Source of the DNA: Cellvibrionales bacterium UBA4495
Lineage (GTDB): Bacteria; Pseudomonadota; Gammaproteobacteria; Pseudomonadales; Porticoccaceae
NCBI GenBank assembly: GCA_002388905.1
Contig: DGNJ01000075.1
Coordinates: 57,567-121,566, forward strand
Length of the DNA: 64,000 bases
Reading direction: 5' to 3'
In this document: positions 8,782-17,778 of the stretch, piece after piece
Layout: each line of letters opens with the position of its first letter
Position numbering within the stretch: the first letter of the stretch is position 1
The notes under the pieces: model-generated
Seen by the model: the letters and a program-made list of their open reading frames with translations, nothing else
What the model was told of the DNA's origin: nothing
Database searches by the model: none
Position numbers and translations under genes: made by a program

Positions 8782-9543
8782 ATGTCACGTCTAGCGGGTA
8801 AAGTCGCATTGATCACCGGGGCGGCTTCCAAACCGGGGCTCGGTAATTCCACTGCCCTGCGTTTCGCGCAGGAGGGGGCCAGGCTGGTCATTACCGATAT
8901 TAATGAAGAAGGCCTCAAGGCCTGTGAACAGGAAATCAGGGATGCCGGTGGCGAGGTGGTCGCCTGGCGCCAGGACGTCACCGCGGAATCGGACTGGCAG
9001 GAAACCCTGGACCGGACCATCGAGAGCTGGGGCAAACTGGATATCCTGGTCAACAACGCCGGTATCGCCGTGTTGCGTATGGTCGACGTCATGACACCGG
9101 CGGAATTCGAGAAACAAATGGCGGTGAATATGACCAGTGTTTTCCTGGGCACCCGGAAGGCAATTCCCCTGATGCGCAAGAACGGCAGCGGCTCGATCAT
9201 CAATCTGTCGTCCATCGCCGGACTGGTGGGCATTCCCGGTGCCTCTGCCTACGCCGCCAGTAAAGGGGGGGTGCGCCTGTTCAGTAAAACCGTTGCCCTG
9301 GAATGCGCCAGGGAGAACATCCGCTGCAATTCTGTCCACCCCGGTGTGATCTGGACCAATATCCAGCAGGACGCTATCCGGGACAATCCCGAGCAGTACG
9401 AAATTATCAATGCCTCGATTCCCATGGGGCGGATGGGCGACCCGGAAGATGTTGCCAACTGTATCCTTTTTCTGGCCTCCGACGAGGCCAGGTATATTAC
9501 CGGGGCCGAATTCGTGGTGGATGGCGGTATGACCGCCCAGTAG
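8782..9543 (+). CDS. SDR-family oxidoreductase with extended glycine motif
   Basis: SDR of 253 aa. The cofactor loop is TGAASKPGLG (12-21), two residues longer than the standard TGxxxGxG. NNAG (91-94), Ser143/144 and Tyr157-x3-Lys161 (YAASK) are all present, and Asp39 (ITDIN) suggests NAD(H). I use the ATG at 8782, preceded by GAGG; an upstream TTG at 8764 would add six unlikely residues. It is fifth in the operon, 38 bp after the SnoaL-like gene. Confidence 0.91.
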   Translation: MSRLAGKVALITGAASKPGLGNSTALRFAQEGARLVITDINEEGLKACEQEIRDAGGEVVAWRQDVTAESDWQETLDRTIESWGKLDILVNNAGIAVLRMVDVMTPAEFEKQMAVNMTSVFLGTRKAIPLMRKNGSGSIINLSSIAGLVGIPGASAYAASKGGVRLFSKTVALECARENIRCNSVHPGVIWTNIQQDAIRDNPEQYEIINASIPMGRMGDPEDVANCILFLASDEARYITGAEFVVDGGMTAQ

Positions 9544-9591
9544 CGGGACGTCCGTCAGGCCACGCGCGCCGGGATTTACAGGAAAGACGCC

Positions 9592-10362
9592 ATGTCGAGA
9601 CTTGCAAACAAGGTCGCACTCATCACCGGCGGTGCCTCGGGCATCGGGGCCGCGGTCGTCAGACGTTTTGTCGCCGAGGGGGCACAGGTTGTCTTCATGG
9701 ACAGGGACGACACATCGGGCTCTGCCCTGGCACAACAAACCGGTGCTTCGTACCGGCATGGCGACGTGGCCTGCGAGAAGGACTGGCAATCGCTGATGGC
9801 CGAAATCGGCGAGCGCCACGGTCGTCTCGACGTCCTGGTCAACAATGCCGGCATCGTGTCCAACCGCGCCATTGCCGACATGGATCTGGAGAGCTGGGAA
9901 AAAGTGCTGGGTGTCAACCTGACCGGCACCATGCTTGGTTGCCGGGCGGGAATCGAGGCCATGAGAAACAATCCCGAAGGCCCGGGCGGCTCTATTATCA
10001 ATACCGCTTCGACTGTTTCCTTTCTGGGGCTGGCCAATGATGCCGCCTATACGGCAAGTAAGGCCGGGGTGGTGGGGCTGACCCGGTCAGTGGCCACCTG
10101 GTGCGCCGGAAAGGGCCTCAATATTCGTTGCAACAGCCTGCACCCGGGACCCACCCTGACGGCCATACTCCAGGCACATATCGAGCAGGACCCCGCCATG
10201 GCCGATAAATTCCGCGCCATGACGCCGGGCAACCGGATGGGCTCCGTGGAAGAGATTGCCAATCTGGCCCTTTATCTTGCTTCCGATGAGTCCAGTTTTT
10301 CGACAGGCGCCCAGTTTGTCGCCGACGGCGGGCTGGTCAACGCCCATCCTTCTATGGATTAA
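9592..10362 (+). CDS. SDR-family oxidoreductase
   Basis: Classical SDR of 256 aa with TGGASGIG (12-19), Asp37/Asp39 (MDRDD), NNAG (84-87), Ser140 and Tyr153-x3-Lys157 (YTASK). It resembles bacterial hydroxysteroid and cyclohexanol dehydrogenases in general layout, including a lid with AHIEQDPAMADKFRAM, but no substrate can be assigned. It is sixth in the operon and only nine bases from the EthD gene that follows. Confidence 0.92.
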   Translation: MSRLANKVALITGGASGIGAAVVRRFVAEGAQVVFMDRDDTSGSALAQQTGASYRHGDVACEKDWQSLMAEIGERHGRLDVLVNNAGIVSNRAIADMDLESWEKVLGVNLTGTMLGCRAGIEAMRNNPEGPGGSIINTASTVSFLGLANDAAYTASKAGVVGLTRSVATWCAGKGLNIRCNSLHPGPTLTAILQAHIEQDPAMADKFRAMTPGNRMGSVEEIANLALYLASDESSFSTGAQFVADGGLVNAHPSMD

Positions 10363-10371
10363 CGCAAACCC

Positions 10372-11133
10372 ATGGCAACGCTTGAACAGGGTGAACCCAA
10401 AGGCACTGGCGCAAAGGGTGTAGACAAGGTCCAGGTGCTGCTGGCCCCGGTGGCCGGCGTGGCCATGGAGCGGTTCCAGGCGGTGGTGGCTGACTCAGTG
10501 ACCAGACTCGACGGGCAGCGCGGCAAGGGGGTCGGTATCAGGGCCGGCTTCCTGTTGAAGCCCAACCCCATCGGCGATATGCCACACAGCCAGAAGGGGA
10601 GTGCCGCCACCTTCGAGGGATTGATCGAGTTTTTCAGCGATGGTGACGGAGCGGGACGGGCCACCGTGGACGGGCTTGTGGGTTCCCTGCACGATGCTAT
10701 TGAACCGGTCGTCGACTGGCAGCAATCCGCCGTGATTGCCGGTCGGGAATATCGGCTGTTGCCGGGCTGGGGTGAACTGCAGTTGGTTTTTGCCCTGCGC
10801 CGGAAGCCGTCGTTGAGCCGCACGGCGTTCCAGGATTACTGGCTCAATCACCACGCCGGGTACGCCCTTGAGCAGGGTGTCGACGACAGGACATTCTATT
10901 ACCGGCAATTCCATACCGACGGCTGCTGGTCCGGCGACCTGGCCCGTGACCATGGATTTGGTATCGCCGATTTCGACGGTGTCGCCGAGGTTTATTACCA
11001 GAGTGTCGAGGAGATCGCGGAGCGGTTTTCCCGTCCGGAAGTCTCCCGCGACGCCTATGCGGACGAAAAAACCTTTATCGATCACGAGCGCTCATGGCTG
11101 GGTTTTTTCCGCATGTTTCGGTGCGATCGCTGA
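10372..11133 (+). CDS. EthD-domain protein
   Basis: 253-aa protein. The second half (about residues 140-245) is a recognisable EthD/dimeric alpha-beta barrel domain: ELQLVFALRRKPSLSRTAFQ, then YWLNHHAGY. The first half (DKVQVLLAPVAG, SVTRL) may be a second, diverged barrel of the same fold, which would make this a fused dimer. EthD proteins are required in some P450 ether-degrading systems or act as cofactor-free lyases/isomerases. It starts nine bases after the preceding SDR and is followed by the Fe-S flavoprotein. The catalytic role is unknown. Confidence 0.78.
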   Translation: MATLEQGEPKGTGAKGVDKVQVLLAPVAGVAMERFQAVVADSVTRLDGQRGKGVGIRAGFLLKPNPIGDMPHSQKGSAATFEGLIEFFSDGDGAGRATVDGLVGSLHDAIEPVVDWQQSAVIAGREYRLLPGWGELQLVFALRRKPSLSRTAFQDYWLNHHAGYALEQGVDDRTFYYRQFHTDGCWSGDLARDHGFGIADFDGVAEVYYQSVEEIAERFSRPEVSRDAYADEKTFIDHERSWLGFFRMFRCDR

Positions 11134-11185
11134 CTGGCGCCGTTTTCAGGCACCCCGGGAAATACCAGAATCGGAAGCGCTGTTC

Positions 11186-13150
11186 ATGACCCTGCAAAAA
11201 ATTTTTGAGCCCCTCACTATTGCCGGCGCGCGTTTGCCCAACCGTGTCGTGCGCACGGCTCATGCCACCAATATAGGGGCCGGCCGTCTAACGGACGACC
11301 TGGTCGCCTATCACGAGGCGCGGGCACGGGGAGGCGTGGGCCTCTCCCTGCTGGAAATTCTTTCGGTACACGCCAGCAGCCCGGGGCCCCTGATGATCGG
11401 CGATGACCTGCGGGCAGGCCATGAACGGTTGATGGACGCCGTCGCCCCCCACGGGATGGCGGTTTTCCAGCAGTTGTGGCACGGCGGCCACCACGCCGCT
11501 CCGCTGGACGGGGGGCCGCCCTGGTCGGCATCGGATATACCCAGTCCCTTGCTGGGCGTGGTGCCGGTGGCCATGACCCGGACCATGATCGACGAGGTGG
11601 TGGCAGCCTACGCCAATGCGGCGAGACTGTGCGAGGAAAACGGGCTTGACGGCGTTGAGATCCACTGCGCCCATGGTTACCTGATCCAGCAGTTTTTGTC
11701 GCCGGCCACCAATCGTCGGCAGGACGATTATGGCGGCAGCTTTGCCAATCGCGCGCGCTTGCTTCTCGAAGTGGTGCGCGCGACCCGCGCTGCCGTGAGG
11801 CCGTCCTTTGCCGTCGGGGTCAGGCTATCCCCGGACGGCGCCGAGGGAGGAGTCACCATTGCCGATAACCGGGAAATCCTCCGTCTCCTGCAGGAGGAAT
11901 CCCTGGTGGATTTCGTGGACGTATCCCTTGGTAGCTATTACACCTTCCCCAAGCTGATCGGTGGCATGCACGAACCTGTGGGTTACGAAATGCCGTCCAG
12001 TTCCCCGATAACCGCTGTCGCCGATGTCCCGGCACTGGTCACCGGCCGGTTTCGCACACTCGAGGAAGCCGAGCAGGTACTGCGCAGCGGCGAGGCGGAC
12101 CTGGTGGGCCTGACCCGGGCCACCATCGCCGACCCGGACCTGGTGGCCAAGACCCGGGTCGGCCAGGCGCACAGGGTTCGGCCCTGTATTGCCTGCAACC
12201 AGGGATGCGTCGGCAACCTGATGGGGCCGGAACAGCGCATGAGTTGCGTCGTCAATCCCGTTGTGGGTTACGAGAAAGAAATGGGTGAGGACCTGATCAA
12301 GCCGGCCGGAAAAGTCCGCAATGTGTGGGTAATCGGCGGCGGGCCGGCGGGTCTCGAGGCGGCAAGGGTTGCCGCCCTGCGGGGCCACCGGGTTACCCTG
12401 GCCGAAGCCGGTTCACGGCTGGGCGGGGCGGTACTGCTTGCCGCGCGATTACCCACCCGGCACGGTTTGACGGATTTTACCCACTGGTTGATCGACGAAA
12501 TCGAGCGCCTGGGGGTCAGGGTCAGGCTCAATACGTTTATGGATGTCGACGAAATCACCGGCGAGAATCCGGACGCCGTTATCGTCGCCACCGGCGCCGT
12601 GCCCAGGGACGAAGGCCTGCAAATCCGGGAGCCGGGTAAACCCATTGCCGGATTCCAACAGGCCCATGTGCTTTCGACTGTCGACCTGCTCGGACAGTAT
12701 CGCGACCTGGCGGGCAAGACGGTCGTGGTCAGCGACGACGTGGGGCACTACGAGGGCCTGGGCGTCAGCGAGTACCTGCTGGAAAAAGGCTGTCATGTCC
12801 ACCTGGTCACCCCGGCTACCGCTATCGGCCGGCTGGTGGAACCGGCCCTGATGACGGAGCCGGCCCTGGAACGTATGGCAGGCCACGGCGATCGCTTCAC
12901 GCCCTGGACGCGGTGCCGGGTTCTGGAGACCGTGCCCGGGCGCACCGTTATCGCCCCCGCGTATGGTGGCGAAGGTCGTGCAATCGGTGCCGATTTGCTG
13001 GTAGCGGTGGCGGCGGGTCGACCCTGTCGGGAGCTTTTCGACGGGCTGCAAGGGTACGTCCCGGAACTGGCCGTCGTCGGCGACGCCAGTTCGCCCCGGG
13101 GTCTGCAAGCCGCAGTGCGGGAAGGCCACCGGGCGGGCCGTTGTCTGTAA
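11186..13150 (+). CDS. Fe-S flavoenzyme, old-yellow-enzyme/2,4-dienoyl-CoA reductase family
   Basis: 654-aa three-module reductase for activated C=C bonds or an N-dealkylation-type reaction. Residues 1-330 form an FMN-binding TIM barrel with QLWHGG (96-101) and VEIHCAHGYLIQQF (157-170). Tyr165 aligns with the catalytic Tyr of E. coli FadH. Cys334, Cys337, Cys341 and Cys354 are the 4Fe-4S ligands (CIACNQGC ... SCVVNP). A dinucleotide-binding domain follows, with GGGPAG after WVI. Length and order match the FadH/trimethylamine dehydrogenase group. The ATG at 11186 has GGAAG eight bases upstream; a longer in-frame start at 10868 lies inside the EthD gene and is rejected. It is last in the operon and likely reduces an enone or dienoyl intermediate made by the SDRs. 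Confidence 0.92.
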   Translation: MTLQKIFEPLTIAGARLPNRVVRTAHATNIGAGRLTDDLVAYHEARARGGVGLSLLEILSVHASSPGPLMIGDDLRAGHERLMDAVAPHGMAVFQQLWHGGHHAAPLDGGPPWSASDIPSPLLGVVPVAMTRTMIDEVVAAYANAARLCEENGLDGVEIHCAHGYLIQQFLSPATNRRQDDYGGSFANRARLLLEVVRATRAAVRPSFAVGVRLSPDGAEGGVTIADNREILRLLQEESLVDFVDVSLGSYYTFPKLIGGMHEPVGYEMPSSSPITAVADVPALVTGRFRTLEEAEQVLRSGEADLVGLTRATIADPDLVAKTRVGQAHRVRPCIACNQGCVGNLMGPEQRMSCVVNPVVGYEKEMGEDLIKPAGKVRNVWVIGGGPAGLEAARVAALRGHRVTLAEAGSRLGGAVLLAARLPTRHGLTDFTHWLIDEIERLGVRVRLNTFMDVDEITGENPDAVIVATGAVPRDEGLQIREPGKPIAGFQQAHVLSTVDLLGQYRDLAGKTVVVSDDVGHYEGLGVSEYLLEKGCHVHLVTPATAIGRLVEPALMTEPALERMAGHGDRFTPWTRCRVLETVPGRTVIAPAYGGEGRAIGADLLVAVAAGRPCRELFDGLQGYVPELAVVGDASSPRGLQAAVREGHRAGRCL

Positions 13151-13173
13151 AGGTCAGTGCCGTTTAACGCCCT

Positions 13174-13938
13174 TCAGGAGTTGATGCCGAGCCCGCCGTC
13201 CACGGTAAAGGCCGCTCCGGTGATGAAGGCCGCTTCCGATGAACAAAGATAGGCTGCCATGCTGGCGATGTCGCCGGGTTCGCCGATCCGGCCCAGCGGA
13301 TGCATGGCCTTGTAACTGTCCATAAGCGCCTCTCCGTCTTCAACCTGGGCGATCACCTTATCCAGCATGGGGGTGTGAATCACACCGGGGTTGATGGCGT
13401 TGCAGCGAATGCCGTAGCCGCTGCGGGCGCAGTGCAGGGCAACGGACTGGGTCATCAGCGCAACCCCGGCCTTGGAGGTATTATAGGCAACCAACTCGGG
13501 CTGGGGCTTGAAGGCGGACACGGAGGCGATATTGACGATGGAACCTCCCTTGCGCTCCTTCATCAGGCCAATGGCGAAACGGCACCCGAGGAAGGTGCCG
13601 CGGGTGTTGATGGCAAGAGTCCTGTCGAAATCGTCGATAGCTACGTCTTCCACCGAGCCCATGAGGGTGACGCCGGCATTGTTGACCAGGGCGTCCAGCC
13701 TGTCGAAATCCTGGCGGGCGGTAGCCATCACTCTTTGCCAGTCGTCCACCGAACTGGTGTCATGGTGGAGAAAGCGGGCGGCGTCGCCGAGTTCGGCAGC
13801 GGCCTTTTCGCCGGCCTCCCGGTCGATATCGGTGATCAGAACCCGGGCACCTTCCTCGACAAACCGCCGGGCGATGCCCAGACCGAGTCCCGAAGCGGCG
13901 CCGGTGACAATGGCGCACTGATTTTCCAGACGATTCAT
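13174..13938 (-). CDS. SDR-family oxidoreductase
   Basis: Classical SDR of 254 aa with TGAASGLG (12-19), Asp37 (ITDID), NNAG (86-89), Ser139 and Tyr152-x3-Lys156 (YNTSK). It resembles the SDRs of the neighbouring plus-strand operon, especially the one at 9592 (FLGCRxxIxxMK and lid region), suggesting an older duplication. It is convergent with the Fe-S flavoenzyme, only 23 bp away. It is divergent from the Dabb-PASTA gene, sharing a 205-bp promoter region with a perfect operator-like palindrome. Confidence 0.91.
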   Translation of the reverse strand: MNRLENQCAIVTGAASGLGLGIARRFVEEGARVLITDIDREAGEKAAAELGDAARFLHHDTSSVDDWQRVMATARQDFDRLDALVNNAGVTLMGSVEDVAIDDFDRTLAINTRGTFLGCRFAIGLMKERKGGSIVNIASVSAFKPQPELVAYNTSKAGVALMTQSVALHCARSGYGIRCNAINPGVIHTPMLDKVIAQVEDGEALMDSYKAMHPLGRIGEPGDIASMAAYLCSSEAAFITGAAFTVDGGLGINS

Positions 13939-14036
13939 ATGCCTTTCCCCGGCAGCGTGTTGGACGATGGGAGCTTTGCCGAAAAGCGGACAATTTTTGT
14001 TGACGGAAGATCATTGCATGGCGACAATAAAAAAGC

Positions 14037-14050
14037 AAACAGGGCTGTTT
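14037..14050. promoter_or_regulatory. Operator-like palindrome AAACAG-GG-CTGTTT
   Basis: Perfect 6+6 bp inverted repeat with two central bases, between the divergent SDR (13174, minus) and Dabb-PASTA (14144, plus) genes. This is the cleanest copy of the recurring element and would allow one dimeric repressor to control both units. Confidence 0.6.
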
Positions 14051-14143
14051 TAAATATGGCCAAACAAAGGCCCGGTTAAATCAAATACTGCGCCACCCAC
14101 TCGGCCAGGCACGGAAAACACACTTATCAGTCAGGGGGACCAG

Positions 14144-14776
14144 ATGATCAGGCACGTCGTGATGATCAAATTCAAGGAAGACGCCAAACAGGCGGACATC
14201 GACCGTTTTGTCGAGGAAGTCAAGAAATTGCCCCACCTCAACCGGGAAATCCGGGACTACAGCCACGGGTTTTGTGTCAATCCCCGGTTTCACAGCGGCG
14301 ATTTCGATTTCGCCAACTGTTGCGATATCGATAGCTACGAGGCGATGGAGCGCTATATGTCCCACTGGGCCCATCTGCGAATGACGCCGTTCCTGCCCGA
14401 CATCCTGGAAAATATGATCTCCTTCGATTGGGAAATCGATTATCACGGCCCCCCGTTCGATGAGGAGGCCGCAAGAGAGGAGGCGGAGAAGGAAAAGGCG
14501 CGGGTACTGCCCAGCCATGATGATCCCGGCAAGGCTTATGTACCGGAAGTGCGCGGCCAGACCGTGGCCCGGGCACGCGAAATGCTCACCCGGGTGGGCC
14601 TCGAGCTGGATGAGGATATCGAGTGGATCATGGGTTCGGTCTGGGCACCGGACCGGATCATGGCCTGTTCCCCCGAGCAGGGTTCGGAAGTGGACAAGGG
14701 AACCCGTGTCAGGCTGAGTGTCACCGGCGACTGGCTGTGTGGTCCCGAGCCCGCGCCGGGACCCTCGCCCTGGTAA
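14144..14776 (+). CDS. Dabb (stress-responsive alpha-beta barrel) - PASTA domain fusion
   Basis: 210-aa protein of unusual build. Residues 1-98 are a Dabb domain (RHVVMIKFK at the start, then VNPRFHSGDFDFA), a dimeric alpha-beta barrel related to olivetolic-acid cyclase-type proteins. Residues 101-130 are a charged linker rich in Glu, Ala and Lys. Residues 131-195 read as a PASTA domain: VPEVRGQTVARAREML, then GLELDED, SPEQGSEVDKG and VRLSVTG. PASTA is normally extracellular in Ser/Thr kinases and penicillin-binding proteins, but no signal peptide or membrane segment is visible. The C-terminal tail is Pro-rich. It starts an apparent unit with the TIM-barrel gene at 14826. The function is unknown; a ligand-binding add-on to a small enzyme is one possibility. 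Confidence 0.75.
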   Translation: MIRHVVMIKFKEDAKQADIDRFVEEVKKLPHLNREIRDYSHGFCVNPRFHSGDFDFANCCDIDSYEAMERYMSHWAHLRMTPFLPDILENMISFDWEIDYHGPPFDEEAAREEAEKEKARVLPSHDDPGKAYVPEVRGQTVARAREMLTRVGLELDEDIEWIMGSVWAPDRIMACSPEQGSEVDKGTRVRLSVTGDWLCGPEPAPGPSPW

Positions 14777-14825
14777 AGGACACAAGGTTCCCCGGGGAAC
14801 GATAACGCGATAACGGAGACCCGTG

Positions 14826-15665
14826 ATGACCGCCCCGCTCGCGCTCCACCATTTCACGATCGCCGACACCTCGCCCCTCGAACTGGTGGAGATCGCCGCC
14901 CGGGCGGGCTGCGATGCTGTCTGCATTTTTGTCGACTCGCCGCAGGAGCCGGCGCCGGGTCAGGCTATATCCCGGCCGTTGTTTCCCGTGGTAACCGACG
15001 CCATGCAGCGGGAATTTGCCGGCCGTTTGAAGGACTTTGGCGTTGCCGTTACGAATATAGAGTTTTTCCCGTTGGCGCCGGAAACCGATCTCGATGTTTT
15101 CCGGGACAAGCTGGCGTTGGGGGCCGAACTCGGCGCCCGGCTCGCCGTCACCCATATTCATGATCCGGATCCGGCTCGGGCAACCGATACTTTGGCCCGG
15201 TTCGGCGAACTCGCCGCCGGCTACGAGCTCCAGGTGGGCCTGGAGTTTATGGGTTTGTCGCCGGCATGCGGCGATCTGCACACCGCCGTGGGCTATGTCC
15301 GGGACGCAGGACAGGCGAACATCGGGATCGCCATCGACGCCCTGCACCTGTACCTGACGGGCGGAACAGCGGCTGATGTGGCCGCCCTGGATGAGTCCCT
15401 GATTGCCTACGCCCAGTTGTGCGACAGCCCCGCCTACGCCCCGGAAGCGCTGCCCCTGGAAACCGACCGCTATCTGGAAGCTGCTTTTGAGCGCCAGGTG
15501 CCGGGGGAAGGGTCGCTTGCCCTTGGCGACCTGGTCGGGGCTCTGCCCGGGGACACATTTTACGATGTGGAAGTTCCACTACCCACATTGGCAAAGCAAG
15601 GCGTCTCCGCGCTTGAGCGGGCCCGACTCGCCGTGCAGGGAGCCCGGCGGTTCACGGTGGGCTGA
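14826..15665 (+). CDS. TIM-barrel sugar-phosphate isomerase/epimerase-like protein
   Basis: 279-aa TIM barrel of the AP-endonuclease-2/xylose-isomerase-like family, usually divalent-metal isomerases or epimerases of polyols and hydroxyketones. Family landmarks are GLEFMG near the middle (Glu ligand), IAIDALHLYLTGG, and RQVPGEGSL near the end. ATG at 14826 is preferred over the adjacent GTG because it sits seven bases after GGAG. It follows the Dabb-PASTA gene by 49 bp. Two paralogues lie at 30260 and 55669, each beside oxygenase-type genes, so the family may serve a common step in this island. The substrate is unknown. Confidence 0.82.
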   Translation: MTAPLALHHFTIADTSPLELVEIAARAGCDAVCIFVDSPQEPAPGQAISRPLFPVVTDAMQREFAGRLKDFGVAVTNIEFFPLAPETDLDVFRDKLALGAELGARLAVTHIHDPDPARATDTLARFGELAAGYELQVGLEFMGLSPACGDLHTAVGYVRDAGQANIGIAIDALHLYLTGGTAADVAALDESLIAYAQLCDSPAYAPEALPLETDRYLEAAFERQVPGEGSLALGDLVGALPGDTFYDVEVPLPTLAKQGVSALERARLAVQGARRFTVG

Positions 15666-15822
15666 TGAGATGGAGCTTCATGTCAACGAGCCATTCCATG
15701 CCTTTGCGGGTTTGGTGGATACCGGGATCGCGGGCTTTATCCCTGTTTTTGGTCGATGGTCAATGGTCGTGCGGCAATCGTTAAATCAGTTCAAAAAAGC
15801 ATGAAATGAAAGGGGAATATAA

Positions 15823-17604
15823 ATGATCATGAACTGTGCGAAACCCTGGTATGCCGGGGCGTCGTTGCGCCACACCCTGTTCGTTGCGCTGGCGACGATC
15901 TGTTTCAGCCTGTTGGCTTTCCAGGGTGCGCGCGCGGCCGATAGGTTCTCCCTTGCCGGCACGGTCAGCTCGGCCGGGGAAGGCGCCATGGAAGGGGTAG
16001 TGGTTATCGCCCAGAGGGAAGGCGACACGGTTTTAACGGCTGTCACCTCCGATGATAGCGGCCGCTATGCCTTCCCCCGCGACAGGCTGAAGGCAGGTGA
16101 CTACAGCATTCGTATCCGCGCGGTGGGTTATCGGCTCCCGGAGGCCGACGCGCCGCGCAAAGTGACAGTGCGGATAGACAAAGCCGCACAGCTCGACCTG
16201 ACTCTGGAGCCGGTCACCGACAAGTCGCGACTGGCCGCCCAGCTCACCTCCCTGGAATGGGTGCAGAGCTTTCCGGGCACGCCGGCGCAAAAGGATTTGC
16301 TGGTCCGCAACATGGTCAACTGCGCCTTCTGCCATTCCCTGGAGCGGGTGGTCCGTTCCCCCCACACGGCGGAAGGATTCCTGTCGGTGATTCAGCGCAT
16401 GAAAATCTACGAGACCGACCACTCTTCGGCGGAGCGGATCCAGATCGTGTCCACGCCGGACCCTCTTGAAGGACTCATGTGGTACGGGCGAAAGGCGAAG
16501 GACATTGCCGACTATCTGGCCACGCTCAATCTCAGCGGTGGCAAGGCCACCTGGGACTACCCGCTGAAAACCCTGCCTCGCCCCAGCGGTGAAGGCACCG
16601 AGGCCGTCGTCACGGTATACCCCATTCCGCGCCAGCCCAGTGTGATCCACGACCTGGACGTGGATGCCGAGGGCAATGTCTGGTACGGCAATACCGGCTG
16701 GGATTATATCGGTAAGCTCGACCCGGATACCGGCGAATTCCAGGAGTGGGAAGCGCCCAATTTCCGCCCGCCGGCCGAGCCGGGTACGCAGCGTATCCTG
16801 GGTGTGATGGATATCCAGGTGGACCCCGAGGGCCGGGTATGGGCGGCTGTCGGCGGCACCAAGCAGACCGTGTTTTTGCCGGAAACCGAGCAGTGGCGTA
16901 TCTACGACCTGCCGGTCATCTGGAAGAACCCCTTCCTGAGCCCGGTGCGTGAGGGCGAGAAGGCGATCTGGGGAACCGGCCTGACCCGGCCGCCGGAAGG
17001 CGACGAGTGGCCCGAATATGCCTTCCGGCGCAATATCGAGACAGGCGAACTGAGCGAGGGTATCGATCTGTTTGGTGGCAAACCAGTGCCCCAGGACCCG
17101 AACCGGGCCAATCAGCGCAACTACTGCTACATGATGGAGCAGGACAAGAACGGCAATTTCCTCTGCACCACTCCTGAAGCGTCCGCCATTACCCGGGCCG
17201 ATGCCGACGGCAACGTCCGGATGATACCCACGCCCACGCCCCACGCCTACCCGCGGCGCGGCTACCGGGACGACCAAAACCGGTTCTGGTTCACCGAGTT
17301 CTGGGCCGACCGGATCGGCGTTATCGACCTGGATACGGACGAGATCAAGGAATACCCGTTAGAGCCGCGCTATATATCGCCCTATTACGCCCGACCCGAT
17401 GCAAAGGGCTATATCTGGGTCTCCAGTACCGGGTCCGACCGTCTGCTGCGGCTCGATCCAAGGACCGGGGAAGTGGTCAAGTACCTGATGCCGGTCTACT
17501 ACGATGCCCGCAAGGTGGTCGTGGATACCTCGGCAGACCATACCACCGTCTGGTTGCCGAACAAGAACCGGGCGCAGCTGATCCGGGTGGAAATCCCGGA
17601 TTGA
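15823..17604 (+). CDS. Periplasmic carboxypeptidase-regulatory-like, heme c and Vgb-type beta-propeller protein
   Basis: 593-aa exported protein with three parts. A signal peptide covers about residues 1-39 (ending ARA-AD). Residues 41-130 form a carboxypeptidase-regulatory-like beta sandwich (FSLAGTVSSAGEGAMEGVVV, DDSGRYAFP). A single heme c site CAFCH lies at 167-171. From about residue 225 onward there is a propeller like virginiamycin B lyase or lactonases, with repeats of the type DVDAEGNVWYGN, VDPEGRVWAAVG, RFWFTEFWADRIG and GYIWVSSTGSDRLLRLDP. AAGGGG lies before the ATG. A periplasmic heme plus propeller suggests oxidation or lactone cleavage linked to electron transfer, but no named enzyme fits the whole. 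It follows the TIM-barrel gene by 157 bp. Confidence 0.82.
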   Translation: MIMNCAKPWYAGASLRHTLFVALATICFSLLAFQGARAADRFSLAGTVSSAGEGAMEGVVVIAQREGDTVLTAVTSDDSGRYAFPRDRLKAGDYSIRIRAVGYRLPEADAPRKVTVRIDKAAQLDLTLEPVTDKSRLAAQLTSLEWVQSFPGTPAQKDLLVRNMVNCAFCHSLERVVRSPHTAEGFLSVIQRMKIYETDHSSAERIQIVSTPDPLEGLMWYGRKAKDIADYLATLNLSGGKATWDYPLKTLPRPSGEGTEAVVTVYPIPRQPSVIHDLDVDAEGNVWYGNTGWDYIGKLDPDTGEFQEWEAPNFRPPAEPGTQRILGVMDIQVDPEGRVWAAVGGTKQTVFLPETEQWRIYDLPVIWKNPFLSPVREGEKAIWGTGLTRPPEGDEWPEYAFRRNIETGELSEGIDLFGGKPVPQDPNRANQRNYCYMMEQDKNGNFLCTTPEASAITRADADGNVRMIPTPTPHAYPRRGYRDDQNRFWFTEFWADRIGVIDLDTDEIKEYPLEPRYISPYYARPDAKGYIWVSSTGSDRLLRLDPRTGEVVKYLMPVYYDARKVVVDTSADHTTVWLPNKNRAQLIRVEIPD

Positions 17605-17778
17605 TCGTGGTCAGTACACCGGAAAATGCGTGTTATTCGTCAAGTAGTAGCAAAACGATTATTGATCTGGACGCTGAGCAGGCCGGGTAGAGAGCGATTG
17701 GGCGGTATTGATTGTCTTGCGCAGGGCCTCTCGGATGATTTGCTGAAAAAGTAACCGTAACTATTTCAGGGGGCTCTC

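Noticed and set aside
10868-11185. N-terminal extension of the Fe-S flavoenzyme
   Set aside because: The in-frame extension overlaps the EthD gene in another frame and has no family sequence; the ATG at 11186 has a good ribosome site.
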